DNA from: Anaerolineae bacterium
GTDB taxonomy: Bacteria > Chloroflexota > Anaerolineae > Aggregatilineales > Phototrophicaceae
Direction: 5' to 3'
Length of the DNA stretch: 64,000 bases
NCBI GenBank assembly: GCA_022822305.1
Contig: JAJEBY010000003.1
Coordinates: 186,001-250,000 of the forward strand
Position numbers and translations under genes: made by a program. Position 1 is the stretch's first letter. The number at the start of each line of letters is the position of its first letter. The notes under the pieces were generated by a model. The model made no database searches. It saw only the letters and a program-made list of their open reading frames with translations, and was not told the origin of the DNA. Of this stretch, positions 35,307 to 44,538 are shown piece by piece.

Positions 35307-36074
35307 ATGCAATTTTCAACCCCTGCGAATGTGAAGCTTGTATTGGACAAGCTGGTACGAGGCATTGAGGAAATCCTGGGCGAGGGGCTGATCGGCGTCT
35401 ATCTGTATGGCTCGCTGGTCAGCGGCGATTTTGATCCCACAATCAGCGACCTTGACCTCGCTGTGATCATGACCGGGGCGTTGGACGATGAGCGATTCCG
35501 CAGGCTGCATGCGCTGCATCTGGCCGTTGTTTCCGCTCATCCGGAATGGGAAGACCGGCTTGAACTGGCTTACGTATCGCAGCGCGCTCTGAATACTTTC
35601 CGCAGCTCAGCAAGTCCAATCGGCATCATCAGTCCCGGCGAACCCTTTCATCTGGTTGACGCCGGCAGCGACTGGGTCATCAGCTGGTACCCGCTGCGCG
35701 AAACCGGCATTTCCTTGCGTGGTCCACAGATTGCCTCGGTGATCGATCCCATTGACGAAGCGGAGTATCTGCGGGGGGTGCAAGGTCATATCGAGGCATA
35801 TCGCGACGCGGTGAATGCCATCGACAGCAAATCCCAGATCTCTTACCTCATCCTGACCACAGCGCGTGGCCTGCACACGTTGAAAACGGGGAAACCGGCG
35901 TCCAAAGTCCAGTCAGCGCGCTGGGCCGCAAGAGCATTTCCGCAATGGGCGGCTCTGATAAATCGGGCGCTGCAATGGCGCGAAGACCCCAACGCGGACG
36001 CCATATGTGTCGCAGAGGCGCGCCGCCAGGCGCGAGCGTTCGTGACCGACTTGCTGGACAAGATTCCAGAGTAG
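35307..36074 (+). CDS. AadA-like nucleotidyltransferase (NTP_transf + DUF4111)
   Basis: A 255-residue nucleotidyltransferase. The catalytic motif GSLVSGDFDPTISDLDLAV places the two Asp metal ligands. The C-terminal helical domain (LTTARGLHTLKTGKPASKVQ, SARWAARAFPQW) matches the DUF4111 part of aminoglycoside adenylyltransferases such as AadA. It could modify an aminoglycoside or another small molecule; resistance is not shown. The ATG at 35307 is chosen because family members begin with TP-xxVxxVLxxL just after it; a GTG at 35241 is the alternative. A single gene. Confidence 0.85.
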   Translation: MQFSTPANVKLVLDKLVRGIEEILGEGLIGVYLYGSLVSGDFDPTISDLDLAVIMTGALDDERFRRLHALHLAVVSAHPEWEDRLELAYVSQRALNTFRSSASPIGIISPGEPFHLVDAGSDWVISWYPLRETGISLRGPQIASVIDPIDEAEYLRGVQGHIEAYRDAVNAIDSKSQISYLILTTARGLHTLKTGKPASKVQSARWAARAFPQWAALINRALQWREDPNADAICVAEARRQARAFVTDLLDKIPE

Positions 36075-36230
36075 AGCTGACGATCAGCGTGTTAATCAGT
36101 CAGACCAATCCATAATGATCTTGACTTTTGGCGCGCATTTGAAAGACGGCAGTCAAATTCCGCCATCTTGATAATACCTGTAAGCCTTGGCCAAGTAATC
36201 CGATCTCGGCGCGGTTGTATCGCCCGCGGG

Positions 36231-37904
36231 TCATCCCTTTCGTGGCGTGAAATTTGGGCAGTCTCGATGCGGAATCAGAATCTCTTGTCCAACTGACAAT
36301 CTGTCATCGTTCAGCAAGTTATTGAAGCTGGAAATTGCGTGAACTGTCAGATCGTATCGAATGGCTATGCGGAACAAATTCTCGCCCCGCTCGACCAAGT
36401 GGACACAATATTCCGGAATCTCCGGGTTTGGCGGGATTGGCGTGATTGTCGTCGTGGGCGCGACGGTCGCTGTAGCCATCGCAGTTGCGGTAGCCGGGGG
36501 CCTTGGGCTGGCCGTCGGCGTCGGCGTCGGCGGAACAGGCGTCGGCGGCGCCTCCCAAGCGCCGATTTCGCAACCAGGACCCACCGGGCGGGTCTTGCCC
36601 GGTTGGTCTTCGACCGGGCTCAGCGCATCGCAAAGCGCATCGTCAGCCGCATCCATGGCCGGGCTATTCGGGTGCAAGGGGAAATGCGGCGGCCAGCCTT
36701 CTTCCCGCAGCAGCATGATATCCAGAGTTGCGGTCGGCTGCGCTTGCTGTATCAACACCGCCTCATTCGCTGATTCTTGCTCTTGAGCGGATTGAGCTCT
36801 CAACTCCACGGTTTGCGATTCCGCGTCGTCCGCTTCTGCTTCTTCTGCCGTCGGCTCCGCTGTTGGCGTGGCGTCTGAAGATTCCGCGCCGTCATCCGTC
36901 AATAGAGGACAGGAACCATCCTGGATGATATTGCCGGTGTTTTCCGTGATTTGTTCCGGCTTTAGCCCGCTATGGCAATCGCCGCCGCTGGCGCTGTCAG
37001 ACAGGATGGTGTTTTGTATCCGCAACCCGCTTTCAGTGCCGATGAGGGCGATAGCGCCGCCCTGTTCCAAGGCGGAATTGTAAGCCCAGGTCGTGTGTAT
37101 GAGCGTAATGTCGGTGTTGAATGCGCTCATGCCGCCGCCTTCTCTGGCGGAATTGCGCCCGAAGGTGCTGTTTTCCACAATCAAGGTTGAGGAGTTGACT
37201 TCAATGGCGCCGCCTTCATCAGCGCTGTTTTCGAAAAAGCTGCTCTTGTGAATCTCGATATCGCCGCCAGAGATATAGAGGGCGCCGCCGTCCTGGCTTG
37301 CTTCGTTGCCCCGGAAGCTGCTCGAGTTGATGCGCAGGTGATGATCAAAAGTCGGGCTAATGAAATAGACGCCTCCGCCATGGCTGCGTTTGGCGCTATT
37401 GTCATTGACATTGGTTTCCTCGATGGTGATATGGCTGTCGACGGCGTAGATGCCGCCGCCGGAATCGTTGGCGACATTGTCCCGAATCGTGCTCTGATTG
37501 ATGGCGAGCGTGCTATTGTTGACATTGACTGCGCCGCCGAAGGTCGTGCTCAACGCATTCCTAAGGGTTAGATTGTTGATGACTACGGTGGCGCTTTTGA
37601 TGGAAAAGATCGGATAGCTGTCATCGCCGGAAATGTAATGACCGCTGCCATCAAACGTGATATCGGAAGTGATATCCGGCAACGCCGCCGACAGGGTTAT
37701 ATTGGCAGAGAGCGTGATGGTGTCCTCGCCGTCGCCGGCAATACAGCCAAATTGCGCGGCATCATCGTTGGCGGCGGCGATGGCGTCAGCCAGGGTGCAG
37801 GCGCTCCCGTCTACGGTGATCGCAGCGGCCTTTACCGGAGCCACGGAGAGCAACAAAGGTATCATCACAAACATGAGGGCAAGTCTGGTGTAGCGCAAAA
37901 GCAT
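36231..37904 (-). CDS. Secreted beta-helix protein with C-terminal LysM
   Basis: A 557-residue exported protein with a signal peptide (LALMFVMIPLLLSVAPVKAAA). Residues about 30-320 form a right-handed beta-helix of the CSLREA/pectate-lyase type (GSACTLADAIAAANDD, then repeats such as SNITDNSA-like NVANDSGGGIYAVDS). A Glu/Ala-rich spacer and a Pro/Thr linker (PVPPTPTPTASPRPPATAT) follow. The protein ends in a LysM domain (GENLFRIAIRYDLTVHAISS). LysM would hold it to peptidoglycan or glycan, and beta-helices of this kind act in surface adhesion or polysaccharide binding. The start ATG has GGGAG upstream. Divergent from the lipoprotein at 38168. Confidence 0.85.
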   Translation of the reverse strand: MLLRYTRLALMFVMIPLLLSVAPVKAAAITVDGSACTLADAIAAANDDAAQFGCIAGDGEDTITLSANITLSAALPDITSDITFDGSGHYISGDDSYPIFSIKSATVVINNLTLRNALSTTFGGAVNVNNSTLAINQSTIRDNVANDSGGGIYAVDSHITIEETNVNDNSAKRSHGGGVYFISPTFDHHLRINSSSFRGNEASQDGGALYISGGDIEIHKSSFFENSADEGGAIEVNSSTLIVENSTFGRNSAREGGGMSAFNTDITLIHTTWAYNSALEQGGAIALIGTESGLRIQNTILSDSASGGDCHSGLKPEQITENTGNIIQDGSCPLLTDDGAESSDATPTAEPTAEEAEADDAESQTVELRAQSAQEQESANEAVLIQQAQPTATLDIMLLREEGWPPHFPLHPNSPAMDAADDALCDALSPVEDQPGKTRPVGPGCEIGAWEAPPTPVPPTPTPTASPRPPATATAMATATVAPTTTITPIPPNPEIPEYCVHLVERGENLFRIAIRYDLTVHAISSFNNLLNDDRLSVGQEILIPHRDCPNFTPRKG

Positions 37905-38167
37905 AAAAGCTCCCTTTCAAACGGCCAGTCGGTCGGTGCAATTATTCATAGCATATCACCATTCACAGATCGCGCCAGCAGACCTAAAGGAAAATTGCCG
38001 CTGCATCCAGCCACGATTTTTGCTTGCGAGACTGTCGCGACAACCGCATAATGAAACTGCTACACGAACGTGCGCCCAAATCAGGAATTGCCCGCATAGG
38101 GAGAGCGCTTCCAAAGACAATCTCGCTTTCGCAGCCAACCACGGCAAGTCCCTCCCGAGGACAAAGC

Positions 38168-38581
38168 ATGCGCGCCCGATCACAACAATTCCTCCTGGCG
38201 GTTTTGCTCTGGTGCCTAATCAGCATCGTCTGCGCGTGCAACCTCGAGAGAATCACGCCCACGCCGATGCCAACGCCCGATCTGCCGCGCGTCGAGATTC
38301 TGCGCCCGGCCGCGAACCAACAAGTGGTCGCAGGCGCCGATTTCGATATCGATATCCTGGCGGTTGATTATTCCTACGGCATACAGCGCGTTGAATTATA
38401 TGTCGATGGCTTTTTGCTCAATGAAAGTGAACCGTCCGGGCAATTGTCAGAGTATTTGGTAACCATGAATTGGTTCGCCAACGGACTCGGCTGGCATACC
38501 TTTACCGCGCTCGCTTATCGCGCCGATGGGACCAGCAGCGCCCAGCACGAAATCAGATTGCAGGTCATCCCTGGCAGCTAG
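38168..38581 (+). CDS. Small lipoprotein with Ig-like domain
   Basis: A 137-residue lipoprotein. The signal helix FLLAVLLWCLISIVCAC gives a lipobox near VCAC, then a TPTPMPTP linker. One Ig-like/bacterial Big_9-type domain follows (VEILRPAANQQVVAGADFDI, ELYVDGFLLNESEPSG, YRADGTSSAQHEI). It resembles single domains that bind or cap surface polymers. The ATG at 38168 has GAGGACAA upstream. The 263-base gap upstream (37905-38167) holds no other gene. Confidence 0.78.
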   Translation: MRARSQQFLLAVLLWCLISIVCACNLERITPTPMPTPDLPRVEILRPAANQQVVAGADFDIDILAVDYSYGIQRVELYVDGFLLNESEPSGQLSEYLVTMNWFANGLGWHTFTALAYRADGTSSAQHEIRLQVIPGS

Positions 38582-38613
38582 CGTTGACAGATTCAGCTCA
38601 GGGCCTTGACTGA

Positions 38614-38642
38614 TTGGTCAATTCTGCAGTCTGCGATACAAT
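38614..38642 (+). promoter_or_regulatory. Promoter of the BMP/nucleoside-type importer operon
   Basis: TTGGTC (38614-38619), 17 bases, TACAAT (38637-38642). The start point would be near 38649, 36 bases before the ATG at 38685. Confidence 0.45.
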
Positions 38643-38684
38643 TAGGCACTGCAGGTCATACCGCCGCGAGCAATCGTATCCGCC

Positions 38685-40190
38685 ATGGAAATTGAACTGC
38701 GACGTATCGAAAAACACTTCGGTCCCGTGCACGCCAATCGGGACATCTCCGTCACCTTTCACGAGGGCCGCATCGTCGGCATCCTGGGGGAAAACGGCGC
38801 GGGCAAGTCGACGCTGATGAAGATACTCTCGGGCTTTCAGCCGGCGGACAGCGGCGAGATCCTGATCGACGGCCGGACGATCGATTACACCGGTCCCACG
38901 GCCGCCATCGCCAACGGCATCGGCATGCTGCAGCAGGATCCGCTTGACGTAGGCGCCTTCACCGTGCTGGAGAACTTCATTTATGGCGGCGGCGACGGCA
39001 TCACCTTGCAGCGCAAGCAAGCCGAAGCGGCGTTGCGCGAACTGACGGCGCGCTTCGGTTTTGAACTCGATCCCTATCAACCGATTGACAATCTCTTGAT
39101 CGCCGAGCGACAACAGCTTGAGATCATTCGCCTGCTGGCGCTGGGCGTGAAGACGCTGATCCTCGATGAGCCGACCACCGGCATTTCCGCCGAGCAGAAG
39201 TTGATACTGTTTCAAGCCCTGCGTCGCCTGGCGCATGACGAAGGCATGATCATTCTGTTGGTTTCGCACAAACTGGAAGATGTCATTGATTTGTGCGACG
39301 AGGTCATGGTGCTGCGGGCCGGCCTTTTGATCGGCGACATGCAGATGCCCAGCGCCGACGAAAACCTGACTAGCGCCGTGATCGCCGACGTGAAACAAGC
39401 CTTGGTGACGATGATGTTCGGCGAAGAACTGGAGGCGCAAAGTCGCGGCGAAATCGAGATGGGTAGCCCCGTCCTCGAAGTCGAGCAATTGGTCGTGCAC
39501 GACTTGCGGCTCGATATGCAGCCGATCTCGATGACCGCGCGCGCCGGCGAAGTGATAGGATTGGCCGGTTTGGGAGGCAGCGGGCAGGAGCTATTCATGC
39601 GCGCCTGCGCCCGGCTCCAGCGTGTCACCGGCGGCGCTTTGCGCTTCAATGGCGGCAACGCGCTCAGTTTAAGCTACCGTCAGCTCTTTCATCGCGGCTG
39701 CATCTTCGGGGCCGCGGGCCGGCTGGAAGAAGGCTTGATCGCTGGGCTGACCCTGACCGAGCATACCGCGCTGGTGGCGGACGACAATTTGCGCATCGAC
39801 TGGAAAGACATGCAAAAACGCACGATATCGCGCATCGATCAATATCGCGTCAAAGGCCGGGCGACGGACCAGATAGAACAGCTATCGGGCGGCAATCAGC
39901 AGCGCGTGTTGATGGGGCTGCTGCCGGACAATCCCAAACTGCTCATACTGGAGCAGCCGACGCGCGGGCTTGATGTCGATTCGGCGCGCTGGATCTGGAC
40001 ACAGCTGCTGGAGCGCTGCCAGCAAGGCACGGCTATCATCTTCAATTCGTCCGACCTGGAGGAACTGGTCACCTATAGCGACCGGATTTTTGTCTTCTAT
40101 GTCGGCAGCGTCTACGAGGTGCCGGATGCCAACGACACCAGTATCGATGAACTGGGCTTCTTGATCGGCGGCGAATTTGCGCGCGCCTGA
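38685..40190 (+). CDS. ABC transporter ATPase, nucleoside/sugar type (two ABC domains)
   Basis: A 501-residue protein with two tandem ABC modules. The first has Walker A GENGAGKST, a degenerate signature (IAERQQLEI) and Walker B LILDEPTTG. The second has a degenerate Walker A (LAGLGGSGQ), signature LSGGNQQRV and Walker B LILEQPTRG. This is the RbsA/NupO arrangement used with two permeases and a BMP-type binding lipoprotein. The permeases follow at 41415 and 42905, and a matching binding protein lies at 61941. A sulfite-oxidase-like gene sits between. Purine nucleosides or riboflavin-like bases are possible substrates (inference). Confidence 0.92.
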   Translation: MEIELRRIEKHFGPVHANRDISVTFHEGRIVGILGENGAGKSTLMKILSGFQPADSGEILIDGRTIDYTGPTAAIANGIGMLQQDPLDVGAFTVLENFIYGGGDGITLQRKQAEAALRELTARFGFELDPYQPIDNLLIAERQQLEIIRLLALGVKTLILDEPTTGISAEQKLILFQALRRLAHDEGMIILLVSHKLEDVIDLCDEVMVLRAGLLIGDMQMPSADENLTSAVIADVKQALVTMMFGEELEAQSRGEIEMGSPVLEVEQLVVHDLRLDMQPISMTARAGEVIGLAGLGGSGQELFMRACARLQRVTGGALRFNGGNALSLSYRQLFHRGCIFGAAGRLEEGLIAGLTLTEHTALVADDNLRIDWKDMQKRTISRIDQYRVKGRATDQIEQLSGGNQQRVLMGLLPDNPKLLILEQPTRGLDVDSARWIWTQLLERCQQGTAIIFNSSDLEELVTYSDRIFVFYVGSVYEVPDANDTSIDELGFLIGGEFARA

Positions 40191-40250
40191 GCGCGACGCG
40201 GGAATGCCGGACAATCCAATACAATCCATTTCCAAATCGGAGCGAAGCGA

Positions 40251-41339
40251 ATGCCACTCAGCGACAAACACGACGAGACCAAGACCTACGACGACACTCT
40301 CAACGCCGGTCCGCCGATCAGTCAACTGGCGCGCGAATATATCACGCCGACCGAGCTATTCTTTGTGCGCAATCACGCCAGCATTCCGCACGTGGATCTC
40401 GAGCGATATCGATTGCGCGTGACGGGACTGGTTTCTCGCGAACTGTCGCTGAGCCTCGACCAAATCAAAAACGATTTTGAACGCCAAACGCTGACCGCCA
40501 CCTTGCAATGCGCCGGCAACCGCCGCAAGGAGATGGTCAGTCACAAGCCGATTGACGACCAGCTCGCCTGGGGCATTGAAGCCATCGGCACGGCGCAGTG
40601 GGCCGGCGTGCGGCTGGGCGATGTGTTGAAAGCCGCCGGCATCAGCAGCGATCAAGCCGCCCATATCGCCTTTCTCGGTCTGGACGGCATCACCCACGAT
40701 GGCGAACGCTCGCCATACGGCAGTTCCATTCCGATCGAAAAAGCGCTGTCCTGCGAAGTGCTGCTGGCCTACGAAATGAACGGCGAAGATCTGCCCTTGG
40801 CGCATGGCTGTCCCTTGCGCACAGTGGTGCCCGGGTATATCGGCGCGCGCAGCGTCAAATGGCTGAGTGACATTGCCGTGCAAGAAAGCCCGTCCGACAA
40901 CTATTTTCAGCAGGTCGGTTACAAGCTCTTCCCGCCCAGCATTGATATGTACAACGTCAACTATGCTGACGGCATGCAGCTGACCAAGCTGCCGGTCAAT
41001 TCCGTAATCGTGCGGCCGGAAGATCGCAGCCTGCTGCCGGCCGGCAAGATAGCCGTCGAAGGTTATGCCATGAGCGATGGCGAGCACGAGATCACCTGGA
41101 TCAGCGTCTCAGCCGATGGCGGCGAGACCTGGCAGCGGGCCGAGTTTCTCAATGAGCCGCAGCTCTGGACCTGGCAGCTGTGGCGGACCGAGTTTGACCT
41201 GCCGCAGGGTCAGCACGAGCTGGTGGTGCGGGCTTGGGACACGGCGGCCAACTCGCAGCCGGAGACCATCGCCAGCACCTGGAATTTCAAGGGCTACGTC
41301 AACAACGCCTGGCATCGGGTGAGGATTACGTTGAAGTGA
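40251..41339 (+). CDS. Sulfite oxidase-like molybdopterin oxidoreductase
   Basis: A 362-residue cytosolic protein of the sulfite-oxidase fold without heme domain or signal peptide. The Mo-ligating Cys is Cys87 (TLQCAGNRR). The C-terminal dimerisation domain has EHEITWISVSADGGETWQRAE. Known relatives oxidise sulfite or reduce nitrate or sulfoxides; activity here is not predicted. The ATG at 40251 has GGAG upstream. It lies between the ABC ATPase and its permeases with gaps of only 60 and 75 bases, so the insertion is real gene order. A link to the transported substrate is inference. Confidence 0.9.
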   Translation: MPLSDKHDETKTYDDTLNAGPPISQLAREYITPTELFFVRNHASIPHVDLERYRLRVTGLVSRELSLSLDQIKNDFERQTLTATLQCAGNRRKEMVSHKPIDDQLAWGIEAIGTAQWAGVRLGDVLKAAGISSDQAAHIAFLGLDGITHDGERSPYGSSIPIEKALSCEVLLAYEMNGEDLPLAHGCPLRTVVPGYIGARSVKWLSDIAVQESPSDNYFQQVGYKLFPPSIDMYNVNYADGMQLTKLPVNSVIVRPEDRSLLPAGKIAVEGYAMSDGEHEITWISVSADGGETWQRAEFLNEPQLWTWQLWRTEFDLPQGQHELVVRAWDTAANSQPETIASTWNFKGYVNNAWHRVRITLK

Positions 41340-41414
41340 GCAAAGTCTTGCGCGCGACGACTGACCAAAATGATAAACTGCGACAATGATTGTGACGCAT
41401 AGCGAAGCGGATTT

Positions 41415-42491
41415 ATGAACAACCCACGCGCCCTCGCCATCAACATCATCTTCCTGCTGATCCCTATCGTGATCTCGCTGATCTTCGCCGCGCTGCTGGT
41501 CGGCGCTGTGGGACGCGACCCGCTCGAAGTTGTCGACGCCCTCTGGAAAGGCGCCTTCAAAGACTCGCGCAAGCTGGGCGGCGTGGTCAATTTCTGGATT
41601 CCGCTGACCCTGGTCAGCATCGGCCTGGTGGTGACGTTCCGCGCCGGCTTGTGGAATATCGGCGTCGAAGGACAGATGATGATGGGCGCGATCTTCGCCA
41701 GCTGGGGCGCGCAATTCATCCCCCTGGGCGAGAACTTGGCGCCGCTGCTGCAGCTGCTGCTGATCGCGATAGCGGCGCTGGGCGGCATGTTTTGGGGTTT
41801 TGTGGTCGGCGTTCTCAAGATACGGCTGGGGGTCAATGAGATTTTTGGCGGCGTGGCGCTGAACGCCCTGGTCAATGTCATTTCCATTTATTTGATTTCC
41901 GGTCCCTGGCAGCCGCGCATCGGCGGATCGGCGCAGGGCACGGAACCCTTCCCTAAAGCCGCCCTGCTGCCCGAGTTTTCCAATACGTTTCCAGTCAATA
42001 TTTTTATGATTGCGCTGGTCTTCGCCGCTTTTGCGATAGTCCTGCTCATGCTCAATGGCACACGCTGGGGCTTGAACCTCAAGGCGGTGGGGGTGAATAT
42101 GCGCTCGGCGCTGCTTCTGGGTGTGGCGATCGAGCGGACATCGATGAGCGCCTTCCTGGCTTGTGGCGCGCTGGCGGGTATCGCCGGTTCCTATCGCGTG
42201 CTATTCACCTTCGACAATTTGCGACCGCTGGCATCGGGCGGTATCGGATTTCTGGGCTTGCTGGTCGTCTTGCTTTTGAGCATCCGGCTGCTCTGGGTGC
42301 CCTTGATCACCTTCGCCTTCGCCGCCATCCTGACCGGCAGCACGCGCCTGCAGATTGCGCCCTCGCTCAAGCTGGATTCGTCGCTGGCCGGCGTCTTGCA
42401 AGGCACGCTCGTACTGGCAGTCATTCTGTTCCAGGGCGTGCACGAAGTATTCTTCCCTAATACGTTGTCCGAAGAGGACGCCGAATCATGA
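41415..42491 (+). CDS. ABC permease, BMP/nucleoside family (first)
   Basis: A 358-residue permease with about nine membrane helices. The family core includes FRAGLWNIGVEGQMMMGAIF, LGVNEIFGGVALNALVN and GGIGFLGLLVVLLLSI. It would pair with the permease at 42905 in an RbsC/NupP-type importer. The ATG at 41415 has only a weak AGCGG site. Its end contains GTLSEED-type acidic residues. The gap after it (413 bases) is unusually long for an operon. Confidence 0.9.
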   Translation: MNNPRALAINIIFLLIPIVISLIFAALLVGAVGRDPLEVVDALWKGAFKDSRKLGGVVNFWIPLTLVSIGLVVTFRAGLWNIGVEGQMMMGAIFASWGAQFIPLGENLAPLLQLLLIAIAALGGMFWGFVVGVLKIRLGVNEIFGGVALNALVNVISIYLISGPWQPRIGGSAQGTEPFPKAALLPEFSNTFPVNIFMIALVFAAFAIVLLMLNGTRWGLNLKAVGVNMRSALLLGVAIERTSMSAFLACGALAGIAGSYRVLFTFDNLRPLASGGIGFLGLLVVLLLSIRLLWVPLITFAFAAILTGSTRLQIAPSLKLDSSLAGVLQGTLVLAVILFQGVHEVFFPNTLSEEDAES

Positions 42492-42540
42492 ATGAAAGCC
42501 GCGACAGACTGTCCGACAGCGATATAATCGAATCCTGCAG

Positions 42541-42561
42541 GGGCGACTCGGCGAGACGCCC
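42541..42561. repeat. Dispersed palindrome, family A
   Basis: GGGCGACTC, GGC, GAGACGCCC: 9-base arms with one mismatch, lying between the two permease genes. Confidence 0.65.
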
Positions 42562-42796
42562 GTCGCAAGTGGCTGACAGCGCGGACGTTTCAGCGATACG
42601 CCCCTACAAGGCTGGTCCGATAATTCGCATTTTCGCGCCCGACGTTAGTCTACGCCCCTCAATCCCCCCATATGAAAGGGAGAAAGCTTGTTTCACGCTG
42701 AATCAACTGGCGTTTTCTCACGGTGAATGTGTGCATGGCCGGCGACAATGGGCGAGGTCGCGCTACCTTGGCTCCCCTTCTCCGTTGATACGGATG

Positions 42797-42818
42797 CTTC
42801 ACCATAGAGATGGTGAAG
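42797..42818. repeat. Nested hairpin within a family B element
   Basis: CTTCACCAT, AGAG, ATGGTGAAG: perfect 9-base arms, flanked by CTCCCCTTCTCC to the left and GGGGGCCGGGGG to the right, as in the family B copy at 33053. Confidence 0.6.
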
Positions 42819-42904
42819 GGGGCCGGGGGATGGGGTAGAAAAGTGCGCAAGCATGATGACTTATCGGACAAGCCTTACTAGGCCAATATAATGAACAAGT
42901 CGCG

Positions 42905-43927
42905 ATGAACGAAGAATTCCTCAACACCCTGGGCAGCATCATCGGCACCGCCACGCCATTGGTCATCGCCAGCCTGGGCGAGACCATCACCGAACGCGCC
43001 GGCGTGGTCAATCTGTCGCTGGATGGCAGCCTGGCGCTGGCGGCGGTATTGGGATTCGCCGCGGCCTGGACCGCGCAGGAAGCCGGCGTGCTCGATGTGC
43101 CGATGCAGATTGCGCTTGGCATTGCCGTGGCCATGCTGGTCGGCGCGCTGATCGCCCTGCTCGTCGCATTTTCCAGCATCAAGCTGCGGCGCGATCAAGT
43201 GGCGGTCGGCTTCGTCTTGACCCTGCTGGCCGCGGATTTGGCCCGCTTCCTCGGCGCCGATTTCACGCGGATTCCCGGTCCGCAGATCACCCGCTTCGCT
43301 ATCCCGGTGCTTGCGGATATCCCCATCCTGGGCCAAATATTTTTCCGGCAGAACTTGCTGGTCTATGTCAGCTATATTCTGATGTTCGCGATCTGGTTCT
43401 GGCTCTTCCGCACGCGCGGCGGCCTCGCCCTGCGCGCCATCGGCGAACGGCCGGAAGCGGCTTTCGCCCGCGGCGCCAAGGTGGAACGCCTGCGTTATTG
43501 GTATACCTTCCTCGGCGGCGCCCTGGTGGGCTTGGCGGGCGCGGCTTATTCGCTGAATGTCAAACCCGGCTGGTCCAGTCCGCCGGCCATGCAGGGCGAT
43601 GGCTGGATCGCGCTGGCGATCGTGATTTTCGGCGGCTGGCATCCTTTCCGCGTGGTCCTGGGCGCCTGGCTCTTCGCGGCCTTGCGAGCGGTCTCCTCGA
43701 ATATTCAGACTAACGGACTGTTCTTCTTCGGGCAGGAGATCAATTTCCCCTTTGTGCTGCTCAATACCTTGCCCTGGCTGCTGATGATCTTGACGCTGCT
43801 TGTCGTCAGCGGCGGCTTCACCGAGCGGATGCTGCAATATCTGCCGCGCGCGGTGCAGCGGCGTCTGCGGGCTTTCATGCGCTCCGACCCGCCCCGAGCG
43901 CTGGCTACACGCTTCGAACGAGAATAA
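42905..43927 (+). CDS. ABC permease, BMP/nucleoside family (second)
   Basis: A 340-residue permease with about nine helices. It has the paired-family motif TPLVIASLGETITERAGVVNLSLDG (cited by its ends: TPLVIASLG, VVNLSLDG), then AFSSIKLRRDQVAVG and LRAIGERPEAAFARGA. It forms the second half of the importer core. No obvious ribosome site precedes the ATG. The Nudix gene follows after 22 bases. Confidence 0.9.
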   Translation: MNEEFLNTLGSIIGTATPLVIASLGETITERAGVVNLSLDGSLALAAVLGFAAAWTAQEAGVLDVPMQIALGIAVAMLVGALIALLVAFSSIKLRRDQVAVGFVLTLLAADLARFLGADFTRIPGPQITRFAIPVLADIPILGQIFFRQNLLVYVSYILMFAIWFWLFRTRGGLALRAIGERPEAAFARGAKVERLRYWYTFLGGALVGLAGAAYSLNVKPGWSSPPAMQGDGWIALAIVIFGGWHPFRVVLGAWLFAALRAVSSNIQTNGLFFFGQEINFPFVLLNTLPWLLMILTLLVVSGGFTERMLQYLPRAVQRRLRAFMRSDPPRALATRFERE

Positions 43928-43949
43928 CGCTGCGCGTTCCACGCTTCCA

Positions 43950-44420
43950 ATGGGCAAGAAAAAGAAAAACAAAAAGCAACGCATCCGTCCGCTGGCGATT
44001 TGCGTGTTTCGGCGCGAAGACCAGATCTTTGTTGCGCGCGGGTATGACTCAGTAAATGGCTGCGCCTTCTACCGTCCCATCGGCGGCCGGATCGAGTTCG
44101 GCGAACGCGGGCGCGAGACGGTCACGCGCGAGGTCAAAGAAGAGATTGATGCCGAAGTGATTGATGTCCGCTATCTGGGCGCGCTGGAAAACATCTTCCA
44201 ATACGAGGGAAAGCCGGGGCACGAAATCGTGCTGGTTTACGATGGGCGCTTCGCGGACCCGGCGCTCAACCGCAATGATGCGGTCGTCCAGGGACAAGAC
44301 GACGGCGGCATCTTGTATCAAGGCGAATGGCATGCGCTCTCCGAGTTCGGCCAGCCGACGGCGCCGCCACTCTATCCCAAAGGCCTGCTGCAACTGCTGC
44401 AAGATCACGATAAACCGTAA
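43950..44420 (+). CDS. Nudix hydrolase
   Basis: A 156-residue Nudix protein beginning with a basic MGKKKKNKKQRIRP tail. The Nudix box is GGRIEFGERGRETVTREVKEEI (first and last residues visible as GGRIEFGE and REVKEEIDA), with the usual Gly replaced by Asp near its end. It would hydrolyse a nucleoside diphosphate linked to another moiety. Its position after a nucleoside-type permease could mean a role in nucleotide salvage or cleaning (inference). The ATG at 43950 follows the permease stop by 22 bases; earlier in-frame starts lie inside the permease gene. Confidence 0.9.
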   Translation: MGKKKKNKKQRIRPLAICVFRREDQIFVARGYDSVNGCAFYRPIGGRIEFGERGRETVTREVKEEIDAEVIDVRYLGALENIFQYEGKPGHEIVLVYDGRFADPALNRNDAVVQGQDDGGILYQGEWHALSEFGQPTAPPLYPKGLLQLLQDHDKP

Positions 44421-44538
44421 CAGGCGTGGACCTGCCTGAGGCGCTTCCGGGCGCTTAAGGCAATCTTAACGGACATATAGCGATTCTGGAAAAGAGGCTG
44501 TTATAATCGTCGGTGAGGATCGACAAGGGAATCCGGAC

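Larger units (their letters stand above)
42492..42904. other. Repeat-bearing gap inside the importer operon
   Basis: 413 bases with no gene. It contains a family A palindrome (42541-42561), a GCGATACGCCCCTACAAGG half element (about 42594), and a nested family B region (42765-42838). These appear to be inserted between two co-transcribed permeases. Confidence 0.6.

Noticed and set aside
42878..43984. 368-residue minus-strand frame opposite the permease
   Set aside because: Low-complexity Glu/Gln/His composition; the permease on the other strand is clear.
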